Assembly (NCBI GenBank): GCA_930367205.1
Contig: OV884014.1
Span: forward strand, 76,301,104 to 76,365,103
Source of the DNA: Acanthosoma haemorrhoidale
Taxonomy: Eukaryota; Arthropoda; Insecta; Hemiptera; Acanthosomatidae
Reading direction: 5' to 3'
Length of the DNA: 64,000 bases
The notes beneath the pieces were generated by a model that worked only from the letters and a program-made list of their open reading frames with translations, was not told the origin of the DNA and searched no databases. Shown piece by piece: positions 1-14,070 of the stretch. The stretch's first letter is position 1. Each line of letters starts with the position of its first letter. Both the position numbers and the translations under genes were made by a program.

Positions 1-3000
1 AATTATAAACAGCTGAAATATTTACAAAAAAATTCATTTTGAAAATAATATTGTCAAATTAAATACGCGATTTCAATTGTAGGTAGGGTTCCAAATGTTA
101 TGTTGCCCACACTACTGATAGTAATTCTTTCTCTATAGTAGCACAATTAATCTCTTTTTTTTTGTAAAACCCATGAAGTGGAAGCAAATGGATGTTCTAT
201 GTTATCCCTATCATTTGAGATAGTACTGATCCAATAGCCGTATCGTTAGCACCCGTTGTCGATATGAATTGTCTATTTCAGTCAGGGTATTGTAAGATAG
301 GTGCATTTTTCATTAACTTTAACTCTTTAACAGCTTCCTTTGTTTCTGTAGTTGCGTTTTCACAACGACTAAATATGGAAAATGTATTCATTAGAAGTTC
401 TATAATTGTAAAATTATAATTTGCTTATCCAGCATTTATTATTGTGATTGAAGAGCTCATTCGTACCTAATACACAATTCCACTCTCTCGATATGTACAG
501 TTCGTACTCGTAGCAATAATCATGAAAAATTTGCCCCTGGGCCTCTATGCTCCCGTCCCTTACTACACTTATCTATTGTTGAGGATCTATATAGCGGTCA
601 CCGTCGTTTTAGGGGACGAGGAAGGATTGTGTGGAGTCAACACGAGGGGTTGACAAGAGGTATTTGGATGTGCTGATAAGTTTTCATGGAATTTGGTAAA
701 TCTAGAATGTATAAGATCAAGGACTGTAGATACATGAACATCGTTGTGAAAGGATTTATTTGTAATGGAGTTCTATAATTATGAGGACGTTGGATTGGAA
801 TGTTTTGAATAGTTTGATTTGCATCTACCTCATAATGTCTGAAAATGTCCGCTATTACTCTCCCTTCTTGGCTTGCCAATATTTGTGGTGTCTAGAACTT
901 CAGCGATAAACGTTTAACTGTCAGGAAATCGTAAATTGTTGCTAATCGCACAGAATTATGGAAATATCTACAGCTTGGCGAGCCTTGTCTGAAGTTTGTC
1001 ATACCTCGCACTGCGGGAACGTAAAGCCTTGCTGGAAGTGACTCGTTGTTAATTGTCCTCTCCCGTAAAAGGACGGCTAATGCTTCGGGCATCAAAGGCG
1101 TGTGCATCCAGCAGATGACGAGCCAGTAATCGATTCCACGACCTGTTTGATTTTGTAGAAGTAATTTTCAATTATATCGTAAAAGAGTGAAATAATTAAC
1201 TTATAATGGACTCGATTTGTACGAGGAAGAAACTATAATATGGAACCCACAACTTCAAGAAATACAGGAAACAAAGTGTAATAATAATATTGGTAACATC
1301 AGAATAATATTAGTATGGAGTGGTTTTTAAAACAATTAAAAAATAAGAAAGAAAGTATGGTGGCTACTTCAAGTAGGAAGTTTTACTCTTCAAAAATCAC
1401 CACTCAACAGTACATAAGCCGCAGCACCACATGCTAGACCGATTCATACACTTGATTCATTTTGAACATCGGAAAGAAATAAAACTGAAGTTGTCAATCT
1501 TCTACGAATTGCGTTGGAATTTAACCGTCCGCAAGTAGGACCCTTTAGCACCTGGAGGTGCCGTGGGAACCAGGCTTTAAACAGACATTCCCAACGAATG
1601 TCTAGGATCTGTATTTCCAACACACGTTAGGTGCGAAAACATGTATCTGAATGTAAGCATAACACCTTAATATTATTAACCAGTCTCCACATAAGAGGAA
1701 TTGAGTTAATGTAGAAAGTAGTATGAGTCCCATATCCGTGCAGGTACCTGGATTTATTTAGCAGAGTAATTTGCAGAGTCTGCTGAAGTTAGATACTGCA
1801 CACTTGCATGCCATGCACAAACACGCCGCTACGCGGTCACAAGATTTACGCAGTCGCCCGTGTGCCTCGAGTTGAGGATTAATTGAGAGGTTAAAATACC
1901 GCGGAGTGTCGACACCTGGCAAGTTCATTTGTCAATTTGGCGGAGGAATTATTCAAGAAAGAATGAAGTTTGTTAACCATCCAGCGGTGTCCCGTCATCT
2001 GGCGTGGGGCCATCAGTCCGGCCGGGCAGGTGGGAAGTGGGAACATGGAAACAGACTTAAAACTTCAACTGGCTCCTGAGGTGCGACTTATCGTCCTGTC
2101 TCGGCCGTTTCTTTATTCAACAAGTTGTGGCTTCGGCGGATCGGATATCATCAGCTCTGCTGTACCTCTGCCTTCGTCTTGTAGCGATAATAATTCACAA
2201 ACAACATGTATAATATGTACGTGCTTTGAAACACCAATAAGTAACAATTACTCATGGATAGCGTTATGAGAACGATAAACGTTGGGTCTTTTCACATCAT
2301 TTATAATATACATTATTTGACTATGTCCTATTAAAAAAATTAGTAAATAATTTTCATTTTATTTTAAATTATTCGAATAAAACAATCATCCCTGATAGAA
2401 CAATGGTGATAAATGATTTCATCCGTATCCTATTTACAATATTGGATCCACTCTCTCATTCAAACAGAATGTACAATACACATTCATACAATACAGACAG
2501 ACATACATAGCCCAAGGAGAAGGATGCAAGGATTGGGGAGATTACTCTACCCTGCAACCGAGCGCTAGAGCCGCAGACGCTCAGAACACTAGGAGAGAAA
2601 ACTGACAAGAAGCAGAACTCTCAGTGACTTAATGTACAGTTCCACATGAACGCGTTTTTGAGAAAAGTCAAAAAGCTTACAACACCTTATGGAATGGCCA
2701 GATGAAAATGATTCTTTTAGCCTTTGAAAGATCGTACTACCCTAGTGAAGTGAGCATCGGATGAAAAATATTTATTACAAAATAATAGATATAAATAAGA
2801 TTAAAATTTAAAACGAACAAGTTTCTATACATAAAGCGACTCAAACAATAATATGATGATGAAGAAAATCACTTAATAAAATAAATTTTATCATGGCCAT
2901 ATTTAATAATAAAGATTAAAAAACTGAATCCATGGAGTAATACCTCATAAAGAGGTATGGCTAATGAGGTGATGGACCATCAAGGTTTTTTCTGTAGTTT

Positions 3001-6000
3001 GCAAGTGGCGGGCGCTCTTCTTGGAGGTTTCTTAACCAATTCGTTACTTCTTCATTTAAGCATAGGCTGAGTCAACACCGACCAGATCCATGACCCAAAG
3101 TTAAAAATCCTCGTAAGATCGAACCTGGTTCTTCGCAGTTACAAGACAGATTCTAGTCTAACGAGGACGGTCCTATCTTTAATGATAAATTTGATAAATA
3201 CCTTCTAACTGACTAAGAACAAATGTCTAACAAGGTTACTGGCGATTACCTTTGACAACCACAACGGATATTTTACTAAAATTACTCAAATATATTTGGT
3301 TAAGGCATGGTCAGCTTATTTATTTTTTAAACTGCGAATTTTAAAGGCTAGAACTATATGATCGTGTTGGAAAGGCTTAATTTCGATTCCCTACTCTGAA
3401 GGAGGAAGTATGATAAATATTTTAGAATCGGGTGCCAATAATTCAAAAAATGGAATGAACGAGTTTCGCATCTCCCCTCCGCAAGTTACAGTAACAACAG
3501 TTCCTTACAGTTAACAAGACTTCCTTTTCTCATCAGAATTATGTTTTATGTTTTTTTAATCCATGTCTTATCGTGGACAGTACTTAACTCAATATGTTTT
3601 ACTGTTATTACCAAGCTTCAAATATTTAGTACAGGTAATAGAGTGATTTTTAGTTTAGTAATTGGTTTTCGAGTTAGGTGACTATGTCCGATTGACTCGG
3701 CCCCAACATTTTCCACACTAAAGATGTGTTTTCATGGAGAGTCAGCTTTGAGGTCGAAAAATGATTATTTTAATTAGTGGGTAACATTACAAATTTACTA
3801 CCTAATAATCCCATTGGGGGGATACTATGTGAGGGTTGTAGGATGACCTCACGCGTCACTTATTCCGGTCTAGGACACAAACGGGGTTCGAGTTACTCCA
3901 GGTGACCCTTGCCAGGTGATGTGATGAGGGCATTCCGACATTTATCATAGATGGGAACACCATGCCCGTCAGAATTTCGGTTTATTCGCGAATTTTAGTA
4001 TTTCATTAAATACTCTCCATCTCCTATATCTTATCTTTTCTTATATTTCATGTACCTTTGTAAATCATTTCTTTTGATTTTCGTTTAGTTAACTGTTACG
4101 TTTAGTTAAGTTTATAGGATAGCACGTGATGGGCACTCCGCCATTTTTACCACAAATCAGTGTACTTAAGTAATATATAAAATATATTAGTAAGTTTATT
4201 ACAATATTGGAATATTAGACAACTGTTTAACAAGCAAAAGTCAGACACATGTAGCTTTGCTATTATATACATACTCAGAGCTCCTTGACCGTCCCTGGAG
4301 ACCTCCCCACCAGCCTCCCCCTGGAGATCCCATTACAAACGATATTTGCCCTACAGTCGGCTATTAAATATCCAGCTCCAGGCGGTAACTCCAGCTGAGC
4401 AAACGGCTTCCAGGTCTGTGCCGATAAATAGCGCTTAAGCTCCTCCTAAACCACTCTCTTTATTCCTTATTGTACTCCTTCCCCTGTCTTCTTCTCGGAG
4501 GTCTCCGTCATCCGATCTCCGCCCTCCTCTTATGCTAATTCAGAGCAAATTGAATCTGTCAACTGTGAGTAGTTATTTCCTATCTACTACTTTGCCGTTG
4601 GGAAGAAGGTCTATCTTAGTCCTCTTGATCTAACATTTCAGTCCATTTTTACTTCACAAATACGTTCGTTTAAATGAGCTACTTTGTTTTATTAATAATT
4701 TTTTGGGGATGGTCACTGGTAGTATAAAGTAGTTCCCAACTTTAGTATCATACTAATTAATAGCATGAAAGTAATGAAATAGTAAAGTACAGGCTACATA
4801 GAAACTAAAAAATTAAACTAAGATATATAAATGAATATAAACTGAAATATTAAGCTATCATTATGTAACTAACATTCATATTAAATAAAAAGATTTTAAT
4901 AATAAATAAACGCAGAAATAGATAATAGTAGAAAGAAAATTCATGAAAAGGAATCTCTAGCCAGTAGCTTATACTGCGTGAATACACACAACACCAAAAT
5001 TTACAATTTTATAAATGATTTAAAAGACTTTTAACAAAAACAAGAAACAAATCAATCCATGATATGATGAAAGATGAATTGTGGATTTTTTTTTGGTGCG
5101 GTTTAAATTCCAGGTTTCCTCTTGCTTAACAGCTAAGACTCAATTACAAACCGCTGCAGTAGCAAGTAAATCACACACCTCAACCGTAGCTTTGAAAATG
5201 TAAGTATCATATTAGCGGTTCAAGCTGAATGAAATGAAAGTTTTCTTCTCGTATTATTTCTCATAGGATGACAGACAATTTTTTACCGATGGATTCATAA
5301 CAATTTCAACATCAATTCATTCGACGGAGAAATTTGGATTTGTCACGTGATAGTCAAAACTTCTGAATCATGTAACTTTCACTGCGTATTTCTTAGGAAC
5401 TCTTAACTACCCTCTCCAAGTCCAAGTAAGCTCTAAGATGGTATCCTGTACGGGATACAGCACTCCTTATGGTTATAATGACGATGTTCACACGCTCCCT
5501 CGGGTAATACATATCAGCCTTTGTAAATCTATGCGTGCCAAAATATTTCCTTAAAAAAATATATTTTCTCTTTTATTTTATACTGTTCTATTAACACATG
5601 ATCAGATACCATCCAAGCGGTCAATGGAAAGTACAATATTTGAAGATGAAACATTTGTTATTTTATAATCACTGATATTTCACCATTTCAAAAACACAGT
5701 TTGAGATATGGTCGTACTGTTGCTATATTGTTTAATCTGTGCAATTTATACGTTTTGCTAGCCGTAATGTAACAGGTTTCAATGGTCTGGGAGGCCATCA
5801 ATGGAACCGTTACAGTAGCGACACGATACACGGAACCATTAACGGTGACAGAGTGTAATCGTAACAGTAGGGGGTGACTGGGAGGGGCGAGGCAAAAATA
5901 AAATAAACACAAAGTGAAGGGAGTCTTTAGGAAATCCCCGGAGGGTCAGAACCTGCGACTGCTACCGACAAACGGTCGCCGAATAACATAAAGTACAAAA

Positions 6001-6746
6001 CAATTCTATGAAGCGATTAAGGTGTTCTATTTAGTTTACAAATTCTTCAGTGTTTAAACCACTATATAGCTTTTAATTGTCTTCATTTCTGTTACCTCTA
6101 TTTCTATCATAAGGTCTCACACAGACTCATGAGAGAAAAATTAATGTTTTATAAATATTAAAATGCTTTTTAAAAAAAATGCTGATATTTGCAATGCATG
6201 TGCAATATGAATCAACCCCATTGTGCAACATCTCGTCCCGTCAACCTCCCCTATCTCCGTGACGATCTGTCAGTAAAACCGATTGACGAAAGGTCGTATG
6301 TGCAATTTCGCTGTTAATGCACTGCTGTAATGTCCCGTGAATATCAGGCAAGTGTTAATGCTACCTAATATGATGCCTCTGTGCGAGCACGAAAGCTTTT
6401 TTTGTATGTATTCTGATTTTATTGCCCTGCTTTAGTCATAGCATTTTAGAGGTAGTTAAGGGAGGTAGTGAAAACGGCAAGAATACCTACGAAATCAGAA
6501 TTTTATGATTAGGTTTATGATTGAGTAAATAATAAATCAACCCACTTGACTTGCCACATTTGATATTAATTTTTTTTGTCTTACTACAAATTAATGCATT
6601 TAACCACACAAGTGATTTCAGCTGCTCCCACTATCATTATCATGTGCTACAAGACAAAGCTTTTCAGTTAACGCATATTTTTTACAACACTAGGCAAAAC
6701 ATTGCGTAACCATACATAAAGCAAAACATTACTAAGTACAACCAAT
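1..6746. other. Gene-free AT-rich stretch with GC-richer islands
   Basis: No open frame here looks coding. GC-richer non-coding islands lie at about 1.5-2.2 kb, 4.26-4.56 kb and 5.74-5.99 kb. Small inverted repeats occur at 1548-1561 (GCACCTGGAGGTGC) and 1583-1603 (AGACATTC / GAATGTCT). A tRNA B-box-like word GGGTTCGAGTTAC is at 3884-3896. Confidence 0.6.
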
Positions 6747-6756
6747 AGAAATAAGC

Positions 6757-7611
6757 GCGTCCTACCTTTCAAACCGCTTCTTCCAAGTCCGCTGTGGTTT
6801 AGAATATTCTAACTACTATCCCATAAAAGCAGGAGTTCCACAGGGCAGCGTCCTGGGTCCCATCCTCTATAATCTATACACCGCTGATGTCCCCTCCACC
6901 ACCAATACCTTCTTGACAACGTTTGCAGGTGACACTGCAGTCCTGTCAACCCATCCAGACCCTGATATAGCATCCCAAAACCTTCAAGAACACCTTGATG
7001 AGATCGAGTATTGGCGCAACCAATAGCGAATCAAGGTCAATGAAGCAAAATATTCCCACATAACCTTTACCCTCTGCCACAAGTCCTGTCCGCTAGTCTT
7101 TTTTAATTCGATTCCTCTCCCTGTGCCTGAGACACTACGGTATTTAGGCTTCCATTTCGACAAAAGATCGACATGGAAACCACACAGGAGGCTAAAAAGA
7201 CAAGAACCAAACAGACGATTTGGACAACTGTACAGACTACTTCGAAGGACATCCCATCTCTGAGCAGAAAATAAACTACTAATCTACAAAGCCAATCTGG
7301 ACGTACGGAATAGAGCTACGGGGGACAGCAAAACAGTCGAACAACAAGCGCATCCAATCCTGTCAATCAAAATTCCTGAGAACAATAGTAAATGCCCCTT
7401 ATTACGTCAGCAACAAAACCCTTCATAATGATGTTATTATACCTTACATTCTTGAACTCATCCCTTCTAAGTTCATAAAACTCTATAGTAACCTATCCAA
7501 CCACCCAAATCCCCTAGCGCAGTCATTGCATTGCACCACTCATCCCTATAATCTCCCTTGGGGACTAAAACGGATTATTATTTCATCATAATAAAGTTGT
7601 TGTTCTTGAAA
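6757..7611 (+). mobile_element. Jockey-family retrotransposon fragment with 10-bp target-site duplication
   Basis: Closely similar to 23391-24375 of the longest copy. It starts just before the fingers-to-palm region and includes a GVPQGS-like box, with GDDT-like coding where the main copy has ADDT (FAGDDT by codon), and the C-terminal region. It has an in-frame TAG where the main copy has Trp (near 7023), small internal deletions, and lacks about 110 bp of 3' UTR. The element is flanked by AGAAATAAGC at 6747-6756 and 7612-7621, a direct repeat read here as the target-site duplication. Non-functional. Confidence 0.88.
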
Positions 7612-7621
7612 AGAAATAAGC

Positions 7622-10600
7622 TATTTATCAAACGTTTATGCCAAAAAATTGCTTAAGGAAAAATTAATAATCTAAAATGGAGGTAGATAATACTTTTATT
7701 GGATTCAAGACGAAGAAAATGTAAAATAATTGTACATGCTAATCTATACAGTAAAAACCGAAACTCTTTGAAAAATGTATAAACTAAAAACTTCGCAACT
7801 TTCTGAAATGTAGTCGAAAGGGTTGTTGCCTAAGGTATATATACATATGACATGTAGTAGTTTTATAAGACAAATAGGATGAGTTATTATTTACTATAAT
7901 ACATGATATATGATTACCCAAAGAGCCTAGCTAAGACACGACCGATGTGTTATCAAATACTATCAGATTTACCGTTTTGTAATCGTTTTTTAAAATGATG
8001 ATTATTCCAAAACAATATTCTTCTGCTACATCATTACTTATCCAGCATATTTACGAAAGAAGAATTAGCTAGATGGAGTTGTCAGCAAGAAGAGGATCTC
8101 GTGTTTCAAATCCTAAATATATCTATATATATTATAAATGTATTATATACTCTTATGAGACAAAATATTGTATTCATTGTTGCTAAAACAATTAAAACAA
8201 GCCTACAAAAATTTTGGAAATAAGTGGAGAAGTTATTAAAATTTAAAACTGAGAGATTTATATTTTCTACATTTATTATTTATTTTCGTTTTTCTAAACC
8301 AGAGCCCTTGTGTTACCACCCCTGTGAATCAAAAAGGCGGCAATTTTTGATCTAAAAGCATTTCGTTTGGAGATTTCATTTGGTGACCCACCGATTGAAT
8401 CAAATATAATATTCTCAGTCAAAAGAGCAAGCACTTTGCTATCGATCACCACTTCCTCGAACAATCCTTTTATTTTCTTGGGAATTGATATCAAATCAAG
8501 GCTATTGATTGTTGTCGGCCAAAACTAATACACATCTGTGCCAATTAGTTGATGTTAGACTGAATTATAGATATATCGTATATTGTTGTTATTCTGCAAT
8601 TAATAACTAATTGATAGTAACTGAGGTATTTATTTTATTTTAAATGCCCCGTACAGCCCAGACTAGAGGCTACAAAACTGAGTATAGAATAGTAGCTTCT
8701 TAAGTTACATTTAACAATTATTATTTTCATTTATCGATATGATCTCTGATCTGTTTGTGGATTTTTAAAAACGGATCCTTTTTTTATCGGAGGGGGGATA
8801 TTGGATGTTCTTTGATGGGTTCACATTAATAAAGTTCCAGAAAGATAAAAAGTTTTGTGATGGAAAACAGAAATTTACAAAAATTCAGCTTTTTTTCTTC
8901 TTTTGTATAAATTTTCGTTCGCGAGCGGTAACTCTAGGGGTAACGCCCTAGTTATGATCAGTTACTATCACATAGTGCTAATATGTTGCTCTCAATGTAA
9001 CTTATCGTGATGATATTAACATACAATTGGAATATACATTTACAACATTAGCTAAATTAATTTTAAAACATTATTAAATAAGTTAGGGCACAGAAATAGA
9101 AGGTATAAGAGATCCAGCGAAGTTTTTACTATCTCAGATAAATAATAATAATAATTAGCTTTGACAAGATACAAGTATCTGTCTATCTGTGTCGACTCAT
9201 TCACCGATAGTGCTAAGACATATAAAACAGTCAAAAGGCAGGAATCTGATCCAGGTTTTGTATACTTTATTATATCACAGGGTATCTTTACACTAAACTA
9301 TCTTCGAATTAACCGGTAAAGGCCAGCTTAAGTCCTGTCAAGTTTTATTGTGGATATCCTAAGCTTGCGATGGGGGGGGGGGGGTGAAGTTTCCTTTCTT
9401 GTTTAATCCACGCGCGCGTTGGTTTCGAAGAAGGAGTATGGAGGCCGATGCTTACCAAATAAGTAAAGAATGTAAATTTCTGATACACGTTAAGTAGATG
9501 TACCATTTTCAGTCTGATACTCTACTAATGCTAAAGAAAATGCTGGAAATGACATCACACCATGTTTTTGATGATACTTGTATCCTTGTATGTTAGCTAT
9601 CCTATCATTACTGACATATCACGAAGTATCCGGTTTGTTTGCTTTGACCCGATCACCGTATCTTGTGAATACGTGGATTTAGAAGATAATTACCCCTGAC
9701 TAACAGGGTTTTAAATTTATGCCATTTTGCGACTCCAGGGGCAGATAGAGGTATTTATGCTGCAGAGGCACTAATGATTGGGACCGTTACCAACGGAGGT
9801 GTAACCAGGAACTACACAGCCACTATTTCACAGAGTTGCCGGCTAATTCCAAAAATGTCGAGGGGTAGCTGTTTGCAAATATGTCGAAGGAAATCACACC
9901 GGCGCCCTCGGCTAGATAATGGCGACAAATCTTCTTTAGCCGGGACCCGGCCGTGAATAGATATTTATGGAAATGAGCAGGTCTAACTAATCGATGACTC
10001 CCATTAAAAGTACGGTAATGCGGCTTCGGATGTGTGCTGTGGTTGTGTAGCGGCAACCTTTTAACATAAATTGATAAGGGCTCAAGGGTGTACGAACGAG
10101 TGTATGTCTGCATTGCAGCCGCGAGGTGCTCGGGCGAGATGCACTCGCGTGCAGCTGAGTTATTGCGTTCCTTCTTGATAACCACCGCGCGTATCATTGT
10201 CAAGCCCTGTCGCTTAGTCAAAATAAAATATAGCAGTGTTCTCCCGCTAGAAATTATATCTTTTAGAGATTTTTTGTAAAATTTTCAGATCAAAGATTGT
10301 TAATTTGTAGGATTAAATTTTCGTGAGCCACCGGATTCTCCAGTTGTGTGTAAAACATAAGGATTAATTCCCATTTAGAACAGCAGGGATGGCGGGATAT
10401 TCTGTCGGAAGCAAGAACCTTCCTACAAAGATATGAAGGTCATTTTTATGTTCTTGTCTATTTAGTGTTTCTGTACAAAAAAATGCAGTTATAGTTAGCA
10501 AGTATTTACCATTTCAAATCAAATCACTTATCCTGACGCAGCTTAAGGAGAATGATTCACTTACTTTTCTACATATCCAATTGAGTATTCCGGCCAAGCT

Positions 10601-13465
10601 CACAATGTCACCGCCTAATCGCGGTAGTGCAAAATTTCCGCTGTGAGTGGTATATACAACAAAGGAGCGATCACGCTATACTTGTCTGATCTGATAAAAC
10701 GCTATTTATGACAGATAAAAGGTTAGAATTTTCTTACGAGCCGATCACAACCTTTCTTTTAGAGTCAGACTTTCATTTGAAACAGTCACGGTTAGATTAG
10801 AACATTGTTTCAATCCCCGGAGCATCACCTACTGAAGAGATACAACTGAGGTCATCGCAGTTGGTAGGTGGAGCTAAGAAGTGACTGGCGCGTTTACCTC
10901 AAAACCATTATTACGATTTTTAAATTTTATTATTTAGCAAGGAAACTAAACAAGGGGTTTCCGAGAGCTTATTTCCTAGGCTTAACATTAGATTCCTAAT
11001 GTAAGCGTCCCCCTGTTGTTCTTACTTGGATCGGTGGATGTGGTGGTGGTTGAAGCTATATAGGAAATATCTTAGGTCGGTGCAGTGTTGTCTTTAGGTG
11101 ACTACCGCAGGCAGCTGCTGTGGTGGAATGCCGAGTATTCACTGTGTTCGGGAACGATGTACACACCTACAGAACCACTACTTTCGGCCGACCGAGAACC
11201 AAAAAGGAACTAGCTGCAACAAGAAGAGCTTTGATCGGAAGGGGAGAGAACAGAAATCCCTCGGCGGATATTTACTGTGTTGCGCGCCCTAACCTTTCCT
11301 TATTGGAGTACACGGCCGTATGTCCGTATGTCGCCGGTAATTAGAGTGCAGTACCGGGTAAGAAGAACCGCCGCTATAAAGCTCACTGTCTCCTGCCTGC
11401 TACTAACGCTCAATCTGCTACGTGATACCTGTGATTGTATCGCTGCTACTCTCGGGTGTCCTCTGTCCTCTCTTCCAGATGGATCTGTCAGATATCCTGG
11501 AGGGGCAAAAGTGAATCTATTGGCAACATATCCTATCTGTAGATCCATCCTTTTGTAACAATATTATGCAAAAAAAAAGCCTGTTTACCAAAAAAAAATC
11601 TTTTCTCTATGCCATTTAATCGATTTCCACATTAGATATTGATTAACTTAGTTATTTACCCATTATATAATTAATTATAATACACAAAAATATGAAATTA
11701 AAAATCCTAACAGTTCATAAAAAAAACATCATTTCAAGGATCCACGTCAACTTGAAATCGCATTTTTAGTTTGTTTTCTGGGAACTGTGTTGTTTTTCAA
11801 GCTTCTTTTATTTGATACCTCTAAGATATCAGCGATATATTCATCTAAGACTTCTGGTACATAATTGTTGCTCCTACTACCATCTGTTTCCAATTATATT
11901 TAACGTTACTGCCTGAAATGAAATATAAAGTTTTAATTTTGATTTCTCGAATTGAATCTGACAATCAATTAAAACCAACTAAGCAGAATTCATACCAAAT
12001 TTCTAAAAAAAAAACAAAAAAACCTCCATTGTACATGTCCTTCCTAGAAAACTAGACGTTCTACAAACTATACGGTAATAAATATATGAAAACATTTATT
12101 TTTTAATACCGTTCTTATTAGACCTTTTACCCTGTTTTAGTGGCAAAATTAATGTTGTTTGTTCATAGAATATAAGATAAAATAACGGCATAGATATGAG
12201 CCTACTGATTATGCTAAATCATATTGATAACCAAATTCAAATATTACCAGGACATTATACTAAAGTTATGTTTATTTCACGAACTAGTGTTTATCAAGTA
12301 CAGATCACAATCCAAACAATAGCTGATCATGTTCAAGAACAGAACACCGTAGATCAACGTAGAATATCATATAAGAGGTCACGCAGCTAAAAAATTACTT
12401 TATAAAATTTTGTGAACGAGAAAAAAAGTTATATGGTGAAAGCGATAGACTTAAAAAAATACAAAAAAACTTTAATCCACATATTTCTACAGGCTTAGAG
12501 AAGTCAATATAAGCAGATAATTGACTCTGCATGTATTGAATATTTACGCGTTTTGACGAAATAAACTAAGGAATTAATTACAGGTTACATAATAACGATT
12601 GCAACGATGATTGAATGGTGAGAAGAGATAGACCGAAGACCTCTCTTCCCCGGAGAGTACCTGCTGCAGCGCTAAATCAGTCATCCGGAATAAATCAGAG
12701 TTTAGCCTGTTATTAGCGAGAAGGGAGCCTGATTGGAAACACATACTCTCAGACAGAGGGCAGTAAATAAAAACTAACCTACTCCACTATAAAACAAAAG
12801 GAAACGAAGAAACTCTCAAAGGATAAAGGAGAAGAAAAAAGAAATAGCTACTCCTCAGAAAATTAACAATCAAAACCTACGAGGACCGGAGTAGGAAAAA
12901 GAATCATAAATCATTAAACTACTAATATCTTGTTGCCATCGTATTAAATGTCGAAGAAAAAGATTACACCTTTCCATTTAATTTATTTGTATTAATTTTT
13001 GTATTGCTGTTGTTTTTTCTGTTGTATTTTGTTTTCTTTTAAATATTTCTGCTCTCCATAACATCTCTATATATAATTGTAGAGGTAGTAAGTACTTAGC
13101 CGTCTGGCACTCGATGGAATTCCTTCTATATTCCAGTTTTAATGGCCGCTCTGGGATATGTTCTGTAGCAATTCTCTTCTGAATTCTGCTCAACCTATTA
13201 AAAATACAGGGATTTTTCCCGGTTAATACCGGTTTAGTTGTAAAACTGTACAGTTCCATTTGCTCTTGTGAGTGCGCAGGAGAAAAAATGTAATAAAGAA
13301 ACAAAACACCGGATATCAGTCTGGTCTTTGACTTGGTAGAAATCCTTGACTTCAAGGAATTACTAAATGTTACTCTCACCATAGCACACTGGGTGAGGCT
13401 TTAATATGTAACATAAACGGGGAAATCGTTTTTCGTTTCTATATCTTGTATTACTTTACATACTA
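7622..13465. other. Gene-free stretch with two extended GC-richer islands
   Basis: AT-rich sequence interrupted by GC-richer blocks at 9.72-10.25 kb and 10.54-11.56 kb, and a short one at 12.60-12.74 kb. Short open frames overlap these blocks on both strands but none has a recognisable domain or preferred frame. Nothing else was identified. Confidence 0.6.
9372..9384. repeat. Poly(G) run of 13
   Basis: One of four G/C homopolymers in this AT-rich window. The others are C14 at 36674-36687, G12 at 53107-53118 and G13 at 59852-59864. Such runs are hard to sequence and lengths may be inexact. Confidence 0.9.
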
Positions 13466-14070
13466 CATACTTCAAAGGACATCCCATCTCTCAATAGAAA
13501 ATAAATTACTAATGCGTATCCAATCCTTTCAATCAAAAGTCCTGAGAACAATAGTCAACGTCCCTTATTACGTCAGCAACAAAACCCTACAATAAATATC
13601 TGAATATACCTTACATTCTTAAACTCATCCCTTCCAAGTTCATAAAATTCCATAATAACCTATCCAACCACCCTAATCCTGTAGCACAATCATTGCACTT
13701 CACCACTCATCCCTATAATCTTCATCGGAGACTAAAACGGCAGTGGACTCGTGACCTGATAAAAATGCGTAGCATTTATGGCAATGGCCAGTTTCTCCAA
13801 TCATGTCCTGAGCTTATGTGGCTCTCACGCTCTTCGTCAACCTACACTGGCTCGTATCCGGTGACGCGGATGACGGAGGAACGTGGGGCACTTCCCAAGT
13901 CTCCGCTTCCTCCCTCATACGAGGGTGGTGACAAAACCATGTGGATTTGGGAGGTCTCTGGGCTGTTTGTAAATACTGCATGATTGAGCGAGTGAATGGA
14001 AATTGTAAATATGGTATGAATGAGAACATTGAACACAACAAGGCATATTGTAATTTTATCACAATAAAGA
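13466..14070 (+). mobile_element. Jockey-family retrotransposon 3' fragment with complete 3' UTR
   Basis: Matches the C-terminal coding part of the copy at 22.3-24.4 kb from about 23870 on, with an internal deletion of roughly 80 bp after 13512. It keeps a longer 3' UTR than the 22.3-kb copy, including the segment at 13780-13985 (also seen in inverted orientation at 26.75-26.93 kb) and the shared 3' end ATGGTATGAATGAG...ACAATAAAG. The open stretches over this region are remnants or shadows, not host genes. Confidence 0.85.

Noticed and set aside
9823..10221. 132-codon minus-strand open frame over a GC-rich island
   Set aside because: Overlaps other open frames on the opposite strand; GC-rich sequence simply has fewer stops. 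No domain seen.
12978..13382. 134-codon minus-strand open frame
   Set aside because: AT-rich, no recognisable domain, no splice or promoter context; its length is within reach of chance in 64 kb.
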